Of a DNA stretch of 64,000 bases, positions 43,001 through 58,752 are shown piece after piece. Made by a program: the position numbers and the translations under genes. The notes below the pieces were generated by a model. That model was not told where the DNA came from and ran no database searches. It saw only the letters and a list, made by a program, of their open reading frames with translations. This DNA comes from Polytrichum commune (lineage: Eukaryota > Streptophyta > Polytrichopsida > Polytrichales > Polytrichaceae). The stretch covers positions 51,570,796 to 51,634,795 of the forward strand of contig OX485807.1 in assembly GCA_950295325.1 (NCBI GenBank), given 5' to 3'. The first letter of the stretch is position 1. The number at the start of each line of letters is the position of its first letter.

Positions 43001-44404
43001 CTCAACAACACCACAATAGGTTCCAGACGGGGACAACCTTCAAGGATGTGAATGATCGGGGTGGGCTAGTCCCGAATGGCATAGGCACCAAATTTTGTTT
43101 ATGCAGTAAACAAGTAGGTTTATGCTTCCTACCCAATCTATTCAGCCTAGTTAATTCGACACATAAGGACGGTCACGCACATCTAACCCCTTCCACATGA
43201 TGGTTCCTCACCTAACTGCCTAATTCGGCAAGTAACCATTGTCACCTAGTTCAGAAATTTCATGCACAACAACCTCATATCATGGCAAGGTGCTCAATCA
43301 TCCCCTTTGGTCCTACTCAACAATGCATCCCTTCTACCCACTCACGGTCCTAGTGCTGGATGAAACCCCAAAAGTCAGCAGTAGGCACAAGTTCTGCATT
43401 GATTGAAGGGTGGCAAGTGCAACCCTCTGCTGCGGCTGCGACTGTACAATCTAAGTGTTTCACGATGCTGACATCATGCTAATATGTGCAACTTAGTACA
43501 ACCGGCGTTGCCTTGTGTCACCCAAAGTTCCTCACCCGTGATTTCGTCTTAGTCCGAGTGCGGAATTTTGGACTAACACGTAATTACCCTTGCACCCGTT
43601 GTCCTAGCCTCCTTTGTCTCGCCATCTTTCATTAGGGGGTCCTCCACCCTCTCCATTGATTGTGCACTTGATTTATTTCAACCAAAAGAGTGCGGGTGTT
43701 TAAAAACACTTACCTCAATGGTCAATCACCAATACGTTCAAAGTTACACACACCCCTTCCTACCTAATGAATCCAACACTTTAAATCTAAACATCATAAG
43801 TCTAAAAACTATAAGAGTGAATATTATAAATCCAAATACTATAATTCCAATACTAAAAATCTAGATGCTAGAGCTAAGCACTTGTTCATGAATGCCTTGA
43901 GTCTAAATCACATCTAATAATGTAAGGCTAATCTTCAAGACTAATTGATCTTGACTCTTCATCTTATAACCTCGCACACCTACATGCATCTCTCTTACTC
44001 CACACACACACAAACTCACCTACTTCAATAATGTAACTTTGTAAGTCTAACAAAACTAAATGCTCCAATGTTTCACAAACATAACTTTGCAAGTCTTAAT
44101 AATCATAGGTGTGGATAATATAAATCCAAGCACTACAATTTGAAGACTATAATTTAAACTCTAAACTCTTCCAAACTACACTACTCCTAACAAGAGGTCA
44201 AACCTACTTAAAGGCCAACTAGTCTTGGTTCTTCACCTTAAAATCATGCACATACACGTGCTCCTATCTTACTTCCCACACATCCACACTTATAACCCGT
44301 GGGGTGTCAAGGAGCACGAAGGAAAGAGGAAGAGAAAGGGAAGAATGAGGGCTTATATAGTGAGTTGAGAGGGAGTAGGTGAGCATCCTTAAGATAAGCC
44401 TTCG
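43001..44404. other. C-rich repeat-derived DNA, no gene recognised
   Basis: 43.02-43.20 kb has a block around 'caccaaattttgttta' and 'cagtaaacaagtaggttt' that looks like retroelement untranslated DNA. 43.75-44.30 kb contains a roughly duplicated block of about 330 bp (runs of 'taaatccaa(g/a)cactata'). The plus strand is C-rich over much of 40.4-45.6 kb. No frame with recognisable protein was found. Confidence 0.4.
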
Positions 44405-44720
44405 TAATCCTCCTCTACTTTGTAGGCTCTCATCTTATCTTCTAAGTCTTTGTCCCTCAAACGAACAACCTAGATCCTAATTCAAACTTTTAACTCAAGG
44501 AACTACCATTGGTTCTCCACCTACTACACTCCCCAACTAAGGAGTTTCCTCACACTACTAATCTTCTAATCAATCCACTTCACACAAGCCTAATGCTTAA
44601 ACATAACTTCCTTCAAGCTTCATTCTTTTTATATTTTTTGTGAATAATCATAAAACATGAAAACATAACTTCTAATGGTTTCGAAGACTTAAGAACACAT
44701 GTGAGCACCATTTTGGGCTC
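44405..44720 (+). repeat. LTR-like direct repeat, right copy
   Basis: Partner of 41135-41450; both end at 'cattttgggctcaca'-like sequence. The 1,032-bp family C transposon is nested between the two copies. Confidence 0.4.
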
Positions 44721-46164
44721 ACACCTTGCCTTACCCGCTCTTACCTGGGCCCAATTCGACCAGTTAGCGACAAACAAGCTTGCTAATGGCCCGGTTCGTT
44801 TGCACTGTTGGGGCTATTGCGATTACCAAGGAAACATTCCTAAGTTGATGGTTACGATGTGGTGTGGATCTAACCCCAGGTGAGGCATAACAGCGGTTCG
44901 ATTCACTGCTTGATTGCCTGATTTTGTGCGTCCTCATACATGACCACGGTGACCGGCCTGGTTTCATGTGGCCTCCCTTTGTTACCTCTTGCAATGCTCT
45001 TTCGAGTTAGCCCCGCTCCGGGTTCCCCATGAGCCAAACGCAATTACAGTTCTCCTCACACCCACTACAACAATCTTACTTCCAACTGATCCCACTTCCC
45101 TTCGTTGCCACCTATGTTATTAACCTCTCCGAAGCAACCCCACACACACTCCTCCTCAATGAAAGAAAACACGCAAAAAAAAACAATGGACAACAATGAC
45201 CCAAGCAAGAAGGGAAGTTTGTGCTCCCTCTCTCTAGAGAGCCCGATCGTAGTTAGGCCAATCGCTCCCTCATGACCAACTCCCTTCACTAGGGGACCAC
45301 AACGTGCCTCCTTGCCACCTAGTTGCTTCTGAATCTTCGCAATGTCCCTAGCTCGATCCATGCTCCTAAGTGCATGGATCCCTCCCCACCGGTTCTCAAC
45401 GCCCTATGCCGTTCAACCCAGCAGGGCTTCCGCATGCTCTTCTCCGGCTCTCTTCCTCTTGCGCCTAATGAGCCTCTCCTTCCCTACCTCCCGAGACCCC
45501 TCCAAATTCATCATTTTTTGTCGCACTGCTCGGCATCTTGGGGGCTGCCCGGAGAAAAAGAGGCTTGACTCTTTCTCTTTGACCTTTCCTTGCACTTTTC
45601 CTCTACCTTCCAATTAGCCTAGTTATTGCAATTTCACTTAGCTTTTGTTTTTCCCTTATCCTTTGAGTGGTTTTCACTTTTCTTTTACTTGCTTCTTACT
45701 TCCGAAATACGTCATTTTAAGAGTAATTAGCATGTGAGTGCAACTTTTGGGCTCACATCCACTCTTCAACAACAAATACCTCCTTGATATTATCATATGC
45801 TATTTTAGATTTGGTTGGGTTGTCATGTGTGTTCCAATGAGATAGACCCCATGATGTTTTCCACATGGTTGTTGAATTGTGTTAGGTGTTAAATCCATGT
45901 TTGGCCAAGTGTCGGGAAAGTGGGGCTAATTTATAGACTAACCAAGTAGGGGGAGATGTAGGTGAGCCATTGTTGAAAGCCTATAATGACCTTGAAAGCA
46001 TGTAACTCTATGAGAAGTTCTCCAATTTTGGCCAACAAAATATGATAGGTAGTCGAAGTATGCACTTTGACGTAAGTCGTCATTGTTGAAGGTAGAGCAT
46101 TAGGTTGCTTGTAGTCATAGGATTGTGACTGCTAGAGGTATATAGAAAGGGTTTGATTTAAGTG
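44721..46164. other. Intergenic, no gene recognised
   Basis: Contains a third 'tgagtgcaacttttgggctc' block near 45735. Overlapping 60-100 codon frames occur on both strands at 45.06-45.62 kb, in compositionally simple C/T-rich DNA. No motif was recognised. Confidence 0.4.
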
Positions 46165-46475
46165 GCTGGAAGGTGCAAATGCGTATTAAATTCAAAGAGA
46201 GTTTGATAAGAATGATTTGAGGAAGCAAAGGTATAATAGAATTGAAGATGGTATGATTTTAGTGATTCGAGATTGGAAAGGCACAATTGAGTTGTAGAGG
46301 GCTTGATTTGAATAATTTGAGGGTGCAAAGGTACATTTGAGTTGAAGAGGACCTAATTTGAATGGTTTGCAAGTGCAAATGCATATTAGAATTGAAGAAG
46401 GCATAATTTGAGTGCTTGAAGAATACCCACGCACATTAGAATTGAAGGGGGTATGATTTGAATGGTTTGGGGGGG
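46165..46475. repeat. Minisatellite, 50-bp period, about six units
   Basis: Units anchored on 'gaattgaag' or 'gagttgaag' occur at 46240, 46289, 46339, 46389 and 46439, with a weaker one at about 46190. Each includes 'tgatttgaatggtttg' and 'gtgcaaaggcaca' variants. A G homopolymer (about 46468-46492) ends the array. The minus-strand frame 46192-46533 is a translation of the repeat. Confidence 0.85.
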
Positions 46476-46794
46476 GGGGGGAGGGGGGTGGAAAACATAC
46501 AATTTGAGAGCCAAAGAGTTTATTTGAGTCCAAGAGTCTTGGAGGCTTTGCTTAGTTTGAGATTCAACCTTCAGATAAGAACCATGTCTTTAGAACAAAA
46601 GATGTACTTTGTGGATGGAGCGGTGTATGAAATGATTTTGGTTTATAAGAACAGAACTAAGGATGGTTCCATGTGGATTTTAGGACCTAGTTCATTTAGG
46701 GTAATAGGTCTTTTTGAATTTAAGATGAAAGCTTCAACTATCATATTGACAAACGAATCCGGTACATCCACATTTCAAATTCTCTCTGACGCAA

Positions 46795-49700
46795 TTGTTA
46801 AAATTGGAGCCCACCGATGATAGTGTGATCGTGCTATCAGATTCAGAAGATGACATTTGTGAATTTGTTGATCTCTCAGGTACGTCGTCATTTCCATTTA
46901 GAAGTGCAAATTCTAATCCTTCACAACAACCCATGCATGCAGCTAAATCCCGATGTAGTCTTATGTACAAGATGTTGGTTCGCCAAATCATGCCTTTTCA
47001 ACGTTCTTCACTACATCTTTCACCTTCATATATAGGGTTGACTATTATTGATGCCTTGAAGCTTACAAAGTCGAGAAAAAAATCTAAATCAAATTTCGTA
47101 TCCATTGATTTTGACAATATAGATGTTTGTGATGTCAAATACTTACCATCTTTTTTTGATGGCGACGTTTTGTTTATCTTGCATCATGTGGCACATAAAG
47201 TTCCAAATACATATGGTCGCTCAATGGACAGCATAGACAAGATGTGTGACGGTCACCCTTGGTGCACCACCAAACCACAAATATCCAAAATGATATTGGA
47301 CTGTCTTTCTGGCACTCTATCTGTGCAGGTCATCTCCAATGTCAGAATGACTAGTGTGATTACATGCATCGCAATCGGGGTGTGTGCAACAATATCGAAT
47401 GGGCCAGTTCAACTCTTCTACCATTTATTGTGGGCAATGTTGCCCCTACTAGGTTTACTATCGAGTGTAAGGTATGCCGTTTTATATCTTTGTACATTAC
47501 TTTGTGCTATGCTCGAATAATATACATCCACTCCACATCCATTGGGATGTCCAAGGTTTGCATTCATCTTGATGTACATGATCACCGCATGGCCAATGGT
47601 ATATGCCGTGAATCATTGGACATGACATATCAATGCATTGCAAATGAAGTATTGAAAACACGCACAACAAAAGAATTCAACCATAGTTATGGCAATGAAC
47701 AAACAATTTTTGGCCGATTACCTTCTTAAATCTCTTACAAGTGGCGAAGGCCATCACATGGTTGGTTCGTCCTTAAAGATGGTCATGGACAAATTCAACA
47801 TTTTTGCGTCCCTAAATTGTCGTAACTTTGTGTTTGGATCAAGTAGTTTTTTGCATAGTGGAATGAGAACTATAGATAATATTATGACACTAAAAAACCA
47901 TTCTACTTTTAAGTTCGTCCATGGTAGTCGGTTCCCAAGGCAATCAAGGACAAAATGTTTGTATTCAAGATGTTTGTAGATTTTCTAGGTAGTGGTGTGG
48001 AGTTTGTGAAGAAGATACAAGTTAGAGGGGACATAGAAAATTTGTGGATTATGTTTAACCATATCAAACGTTTGAAAGACTAGACAATAATGACTTGTCA
48101 TATGTACGATAGTTGATATTATAAAGTGTTGACCATTGCGTGATGTGATATACAATTTGAAGATGGTGCAACACAAACTTTCTTTTGGGAAAATTTAAAT
48201 ATTTTCATGGTGTAATATGATGTACCAAACATAAACTTCAAAGGGTACATGGCAAACATTGCTCAAGCTAATTGGAATGCGGTGAGGATGATTTACGGGA
48301 ACGGTGACCAAAATCTACATATGGTCACACATAAGCGTACGTGTCTTTCCATTGGTCTGCAAGCTTTGATAAGGCATATCAAACCATCGTTGTAGTTTCA
48401 ACATAAGAAAATATGCAAGGATTGTAAGGACATGAAAACAATGGACAACGCCGATACTAAGAACCATGTGATACGTTCTCGGGGGGTTCACTGGCCAAAA
48501 TCGTAGAACAACGTGCGATAAAAAATAAGGTCTAATATATTCATTGTAGATAAATTTTGTAAAAAACTTACATATAATATAGGGGGTTTTAAAATAGTGA
48601 AAATTGATTACATGTAAAATACCATCACACCTTTATTTAAAAAAATACCATATCTTATAATATTTTCTGCAAGGTAAATAGCCCCCCAATGAATAGGTCC
48701 CGAACGCACGTGTATACAAAATATAAGAGGGAGTAAACCCCCTGAGGATTCGTTCTCGGTGGTTGTCATCCGGAGTTGCCTCAGTAGAAAACATTCTCAG
48801 TCTTTCAGAGTAGTTGGGTTTTTAGCACTTCCATTACAAATAATAAGGTGGTTATATGTTATTTGTAAGTACATACCAAACTTCATTATTCAATATCATT
48901 CAATTTTTCTTCATTTATATACATATCTATCATGTGTTTCTTATCCTCATATTTGTGTGTTGTTCATATGATATGACAATAGAAGAATGTGCAAAAATGC
49001 CAATATGCAACCTTGCTGAGATTGTATACAACAACTGGCTCCAACAATCTGGCAACAAGATGACTTGCTTATTTGAAGCTATAGTGAACGACATGATCCG
49101 TGCCTTCATGCAAATCATAAATTACCGGACATAGTTGAAAGGGGGGGCCTAATGCTAAAGGTCATGATTCGGCGTCCTTGAAACTCAAAGCGGCTACCAA
49201 GTGTGGAGATCCAAAAATGTTGGTTGATGTCATGAGGTCTTACCCAGGGGTAGAAGATATAAATACCAAATATTATGCATTGGAAGGGTCTGAGCTCTTT
49301 GGTTTCACCAAACGCAAACTCAACCTACTACCGGGTGTTGATTATGATTCTAATCGACTCGACAAAGTGAACTATTCTATTCCTCGCCCCAATACCCGGG
49401 CAACTCGTCAACATATAGAAGAATCGTTGTGTTTTGCAGAGCATGGTGTGGATCATACTACATCCATGTTAGAGACTAATTGTTTTGCTTCAAAGTGACA
49501 CATTGGAAGATTGCCACTGAACTCAACCAAACGATGTTGAGCATTGCAGGCCATTACATGGACTATGTGTAATGCCAAAGTCAGGACTAGCAAATATGAC
49601 ATACTTGCTCCAACATATAAAGGGCTCAGGAACGAATTTCGCTCTCCCAACAATGTGGAGTATGAATTTTGGTTCTGCCCTGACGACATCAAGCATTGTA

Positions 49701-50335
49701 TGAGTGGTAGTAAGAAGAAATATGTGTTGGATTGGCCTATAATACCCAACATGTGGTTGGTGAAAATAGGTACCAATTTATCGAGAAAGGAGATTTTGGC
49801 ACTTGAAGATGTCGGATTTCAACTATAACAGAGGAAGACATTATCCCCTCGTTGTAGGCTTTCAACAATCACAACCCTCCCCATTCCTCGCTTGCATTTT
49901 TGTATGCCACCAAACCTAGATGCCCACCCTACATTCAAGTTTGAGAAGACAGTGCATGGAAAAACAACACCAACACTAGATTACAAAAACAAATGAGAAA
50001 GCGTTGGACTCGTGGATGGTTACTATGTGGTTGGGGTCACTGCCATTCCATATACATGCTTTGGAGTGATAATCAACATTATCTCTAAGAAGGATATCAC
50101 ATATTGTGTCACAATTGGCGACATCCCGCATTGCACATGCCCGGATTTCATGAAAATGTCCTCTCATGCATTGGGAAAGAAAGGGAAATGGGTGTATTGT
50201 AAACATCTTTATTATGTGTTTAGATTTTTGTGCAAGGTGGATTATGAGAGTGGCAAATTCATTCATGCACTTATATATACCTACAACGAGGTCATGCAAC
50301 TACTTGAACTTGCTGGTATTATAGAGTGTGAGTAG
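46795..50335 (+). pseudogene. Degenerate MULE-related transposase with SWIM zinc finger
   Basis: A series of plus-strand frames, broken by frameshifts and stops, reads as one long protein. In order: an acidic N-terminal part with VIVLSDSEDD (frame from 46795); a Cys/His-rich middle (47364-47729, 47689-47979); a stretch with the DDE-region-like GYMANIAQANWNAVR (near 48240) interrupted by several stops; a 269-bp transposon insertion at 48478-48746; EECAKMPICNLAEIVYNNWLQ (48974 on); KYYALEGSELFGF and NYSIPRPNTRATRQ (49178-49498); WFCPDDIKHC (49544-49828). It ends with a SWIM finger, CxCx(19)CxH, at 50132-50206. Families of this layout are MULE-type transposases or their relatives. The Asp I would expect in the GYMAN segment is Asn. 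An upstream frame (46580-46790) may be the 5' part. It is certainly non-functional as one protein. Confidence 0.75.
48478..48746. mobile_element. Family C transposon, 269-bp MITE-like member
   Basis: Termini CTCGGGGGGTTCACT (48478-48492) and the complement of CTCAGGGGGTTTACT (48732-48746) are flanked by GATACGTT and GATTCGTT (48470-48477 and 48747-48754), an 8-bp target duplication with one change. It lies inside the SWIM transposase pseudogene: removing it rejoins the reading IRSR|WLSSG. Termini and the 'aacaacgtgcg' block match the larger element at 41961-42992. Confidence 0.85.
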
Positions 50336-50857
50336 TATTGCATGTGTTCTCTTAAGCCGCAGATATAAGAATGTCAATAAATGACATGTATTGGTTTGGA
50401 TTTTTAGAATAAAAATCAACAATGGACCAGAAGTATTCCAAATGATCCATGGTAATACGCCTCCTTCATTCTTGTTTCATTTAAAATATATCCAATTTAC
50501 AATTGAAAATACGCAATTTATGTAGTACCAAATTTAGTTTATGAATCCTAAATCCATTAACCTTTACTAAATTTGGATTCATTACTCATGTGTTACCACT
50601 CATTACTCATATGTTATTGCTTACCGCCCACTGCTCACTACTCATCACTCATCGCTCATAAGATGGTTTCCCTCGACATGAGACTCTGGAAATGATATAC
50701 TAGACTATGACTATAAACTGACATAAGTGAAAGTTTGTATCCTCTTGTTTTAATGTGCATGGCATTATATGTGAAAACTAATGTAGTGAACCATTGACTC
50801 AATTTTGAGAATTAGTGTACATATAGTGTGGTCCACACCAGAGCCCTACATCGGGCG
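50336..50857. other. Intergenic, no gene recognised
   Basis: AT-rich 3' flank of the transposase pseudogene with short imperfect 'cattactcat' repeats near 50580-50660. Nothing else seen. Confidence 0.5.
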
Positions 50858-51180
50858 CCCATACCCATGCCCATGCCCATACCCACCCATGCCCATGGGT
50901 TTTGGGTGGGCATGGGTGCAATATTATTGTTCATGGGCGGGCATGGGTGGGCATGGCTGCGCTATTATTGTTCATGGGCGGGCATGGGCGGGCATGGGTG
51001 GGGCATAATTACACAATTACACAATTACACAATACACATTACATAATTTTTGAATACATGGGCGCAATTTGAATAGCATGGGTGGGCATGGGTGGGCATG
51101 GGTGCGCACATGTCATGCTATGGGTGGGCATGGGTGGGCATAGGTCGTTGCTGATGGGCATGGTCTGGGTATGGGTGCAA
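50858..51180. repeat. G-rich minisatellite (GGGCATGGGT units)
   Basis: Repeated 'gggcatgggtgggcatgggt' with a central AT-rich interruption (about 51004-51060) containing 'acaattacacaattacac'. The left end is the complementary C-rich version ('cccatgcccatgcccat' at 50858-50892), so the array is partly inverted. The two plus-strand Gly/Met/Trp-rich frames through it are artefacts. Confidence 0.9.
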
Positions 51181-51355
51181 TTAGAAAGGAAAATGTTGGG
51201 CTCTGGTCCACACTATACACTATACACCATCACACATCAAAAGTGATGTGGAACCTTTTACTTCAAGAATTTGTTGTATCTATCTCTCCACATACCCAAA
51301 ATTTGTGGAAATGCTATTCAACGAGGACTATCTTGGAGGCAACGATTATTTCCAA

Positions 51356-51793
51356 TTAGGTTGAATCTACTTTTGAAAATTATTTTAGAACTCTAATTCT
51401 AAATTCAAAAGCATCCCAATAAAGTGGGTATGAATTGGATTTCACTTTGCTAGAAGTCTCTGAAATTTACACTATATTCCATCCAATTGAAATATTGTGA
51501 CTTCTAACGTAAACTTTTGAAGTTACATAAAATGTGGGTTGGAATACGATGTGCCACCACAATATTTCACCAACTTTTTGTAGTGTTGGTTTCCTCGTAT
51601 ATAGTGTGGTCACAATATTTACCATAAACAGTGTAGTTCACCATCATCACATGTTGGAAATCTAGTTCATGGATGTTTCGTATCTAGCCATCTACAATTT
51701 TCGATATATGAGCAATTCTTGAAGATTATGTGAGAAACAAATACCATTGTATCTTATCCAAGTAGGATAAGGGTGAGTTTCCATGTAGGTTGG
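51356..51793 (+). repeat. Flanking direct repeat R1
   Basis: Matches 59471-59924 in the same orientation over about 440-450 bp, with long identical blocks such as 'catcccaataaagtgggtat' and 'ataagggtgagtttccatgt'. R1 and R2 lie about 450 bp and 200 bp outside the two ends of duplicated segment B. No copy was noticed beside segment A. Confidence 0.85.
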
Positions 51794-53191
51794 CCGCTTG
51801 CCCACTAGATTCTAGATTCTAGTGTTAACAAGGATGCATGATAATAGAGAATTAGTGTAGCATGTGACATTATGGAATAACACAAAGAATATACGGCTCC
51901 TCACACCCGCACATTTCCATGCAAACAATCTCCCCCTCAACTTGTACATACTTATGTTCATGGGGATGGTTATAAAAGAAAATTGGGCTAATAAGTAGGC
52001 TAGATAAGAAGATCTAGAGTTCCTCACATGCGCCCTAAAGTTCATCACCTTTTGTTCCATTATCTACACTAATAGTAGATGTGCCACTTTCACCAATGAG
52101 TCAATGACACCACCTAATTCATTACCTCTTGCCCAATATCCAAGGTGGTGGTATATGTGCCTCCTTCACTTGAGTTAGCATCTACTTTCGTCCTAGATAA
52201 TGGATTGAGGTGATCTTGAACTTCAAGGTGCTTGTGTTTGTGTGCTTAAAATTACTGAAATGCACACTACATGTCCACTTCCCATAAATGATATATAGTA
52301 GTGCAACTCGAGACCTTTAGATGACAATAGTAGAACCGCTTATTCCCAATCAGGACCCATCAACAATCTATAGGGTTCCGGAATTTCGATTAGATTGAGA
52401 CTAAATTTCAATTGGGCTAGAACCAATAGTGCCATGACACATGTCTTGGTTTTGAGTGCTAAAGTGAGGAAGAATGAGCGGGAGCATGACATATTCTAAA
52501 ATATGTTTGGCCCAACTTTTGGGTTCAGAAATTCACAATAAATTCAATTTAAGGAATAAAGTTACAAAAAATATTTGTAGTCCTCTTGACTTCTATCTTC
52601 CTACAAATGAAAGACTTGCATTGCCTTATACTTCTTCGGATCTGGCGCAGAATCTCTTATGTGATTGGTTATGGACGCCTCAACTGTAACTCTCATGCAT
52701 GTGATCTCAACTTCATCACAAAATGGCTCAACCATTCTGAACTGTCTTCACGAAATGGATTGACAGAGTCCTCATGTTTTCTCCCAAGCCCTCCAAATTG
52801 CAAACATCATTTTCAGCACCAGAGTGCGCATATGAGATGGCAAGAAATTGTATGCAAAGCCCAGGGAGGTCACTCCTTGGAAGATATTAAGAACCACATT
52901 CAAAAATATATAGGGTGGGAAATTTTTTTTTCAAAAGGACTATAATTTACAGAACAACAAAGATAAATATAGGGGACTAGAAATACGTTTGGAGAATATA
53001 TAAGAGGTATATATTCGAAGAATGTCCGTCAGATGTATTTTGAAGAATCAATGAATATGCGCATTGCATATTACTTCATAGCGCCCTTGAAAACATCCCT
53101 ACATTATTATTGCACATGGGAGTTTAATGCATGCGAAAAGCAAGGGCTAATGATCTTCCACTTCACGAAGTGATTTTTGTTTTGTCTGGCT

Positions 53192-56694
<3,503 letters not shown>

Positions 56695-56770
56695 CTCCAC
56701 AAATTATGAATCGAACTCAAACAACCTCAACGTCGCACAAATCTATCAGTTACAATGAGAGCTTGGAAGC

Positions 56771-56777
56771 TATATAT
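56771..56777 (-). promoter_or_regulatory. TATA box of reductase copy B
   Basis: Minus-strand 'atatata' 77 bases upstream of the ATG, at the identical offset to copy A. The roughly 300 bp upstream are nearly the same in both copies, so shared basal regulation is likely. Confidence 0.6.
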
Positions 56778-57737
56778 TCTATGCAGGTCGACTGATTGAT
56801 GTCTAGTCGCTCTGAAAGTTCGACTTCTCTAAGCTGCGGGAGGCTTGGATCCGAGAATTATAAGAGAGGAGATGATCTGCACGTCGAGTTGGATCGTGGG
56901 ATTTAAGTTTGCGGTAAGTGTCAGTATGAGCTGCCGAGTGCTTTTGTAGTGCGGGACTATCATCTGTAGTGTCAAACTAGCGGCCGAGGTACAAGGGAGT
57001 CTAAGGTAGATGGGTCTTAAATGGTTACCTTTTCCCCACTAGCCTACTTCCTCCCTTCTAGGATATGAAACACGCGATTAGTATGAGATGGTTAGCAAAT
57101 CCAAATCAAGGTCGTCGTCACTTTCATCCTGAGTTTGGGAGTTCATATGAATGTTTAATTCATTATCAAAGTGAAGATTCTCGTGCTCATTAAATGGTCA
57201 AATAAGTCCCTTCAATTATGTTGACTATTGAGTGTAGAGTGTTTATCAAAATTTGAGCATTGAGTTCAATCTCTTTGAAACGCATGCCTTATTGGTATTT
57301 GTCCTTGGACTTAACAAAACGATCACCGTACCATGGATATTATTAGACTAATTTGAGAATCCGGATGGCATCGGATTGTTTAGAAACATCCATTTGTAAA
57401 CTGCAAATATTTTTTGAAAAAATTGATTCCACCTTTCCTAATAGATGGTTTTACAACATACGTTGACCCATGAATGGTTTTACAACTTACATTGACCCAT
57501 GAATTGCTAGCGGTATGGGGACGTTTCCAAGGAAACCGGGTAGCTATGGTAAGTTCCAAGGGCGTTCCTAAGTGTTCTTAGGTCAAGTGCTCTTTAGGCA
57601 AGGCACAATGATCACCATACCATGGATATTATTAGACTAATTTGAGATTCCGGATGGCATCGGATTGTTTAGAAACATGCATTTGTAAACTGCAAATATT
57701 TTAAAACTTCTTGATTCCACCTTTCCCAAAAGATGGC

Positions 57738-58752
57738 GGGGGACATTAAAGTTCCCCCAACGAACTTATAGGGGAGGTAGATTCGGGCACATGCAATCGC
57801 CCGCCAAATTTTTTTAGATTTTTTGGACCAGACCGAAAACTGCTGCCCGCCCGCCCGACTTCAAAAAAACCATTGCCCTTGCATTCTTGAAGACCGCTTG
57901 TCCACAAATCCCATGTTGAGTGCATTTCACCTTCAAGGTCCAAAATCCAATATATATGTTCACTTCCATTGAGTAAATAAGCGATTGACTGGGATTTCAT
58001 TTTCAAATGAAATTGCCAATAAAGCATGTAAATAACTAGGAAGTCAAAAATATTATAAAACCCTCATTAGCACCGAGGTTATGATTTTTGTGACTTGCCA
58101 TTGCAAGGGTCTTTGTCATTCTTAAAATGGAACTCAATTTTGCAGCTTTATTTTTAGTATGTTCAATATTATAGTCGAGTTAATACCTTCTACTTTCACA
58201 AAGTATTCATATGCATTTAAATTAATTAAGTGTGTATGGAAAACTTTGTGAAATGAAACTTGATTAGTTTAAATGTTTATGGAAACTTCGTGAAAGTATA
58301 AGGTATTAACTAAAAGATTATAATATTTAACGTACTAAATTTAAACCACTAATTTTAGTTCCATTTTAGAATGACAAAGACCCTTGCAATGGCAAGTCAC
58401 AAAAATCATAACCTCGGTGCTAATGAGGGTTTTATAATATTTTTGACTTCCTAGTTATTTACATGCTTTATTGGCAATTTCATTTGAAAATGAAATCCCA
58501 GTCAATCGCTTATTTACTCAATGGAAGTGAACATGTATATTGGATTTTGGACCTTGAAGGTGAAATGCACTCAATATGGGATTTGTGAACAAGCGGTCTT
58601 CAAGAATGCAAGGGCAATGGTTTTTTTGAAGTCGGGCGGGCGGGCAGCAGTTTTCGGTCTGGTCCAAAAATTCTAAAAAATTTAGGCGGGCGGCTGCCCC
58701 TACCCGAATCTACCTCCCCTATAAGTTTGTTGGGGGAACTTTAACGTCCCCC
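57738..58752. mobile_element. 1,015-bp foldback transposon, near-complete palindrome
   Basis: Two arms of about 480-500 bp meet near 58245. Ends are 'gggggacattaaagttcccc' and the complement of 'gggggacgttaaagttcccc'. The element is flanked by AAAGATGGC (57729-57737) and ATAGATGGC (58753-58761), a 9-bp target duplication with one change. Copy A (near 38395) has a single 'atagatgg' at the homologous site, giving an empty-site comparison. A 9-bp duplication with long inverted termini fits a Mutator-type (MULE) foldback element. It has no transposase; the minus-strand frame 57746-58027 is arm sequence. GC-rich 'cccgcccgcccgac' blocks lie in each arm. Confidence 0.92.

Noticed and set aside
44880-44920. 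'ggttcgattc' resembling a tRNA T-arm
   Set aside because: No acceptor stem, D-arm or anticodon arm could be fitted around it.
46192-46533. Minus-strand Pro/Ser-rich frame of 113 codons
   Set aside because: Covers the 50-bp minisatellite and G homopolymer; periodic peptide mirrors the DNA repeat.
50805-51046. Two Gly/Trp/Met-rich overlapping frames
   Set aside because: Both are readings of the GGGCATGGGT minisatellite.
57746-58027. Minus-strand 93-codon frame
   Set aside because: It is an arm of the 1,015-bp palindrome and the other arm does not keep it open.
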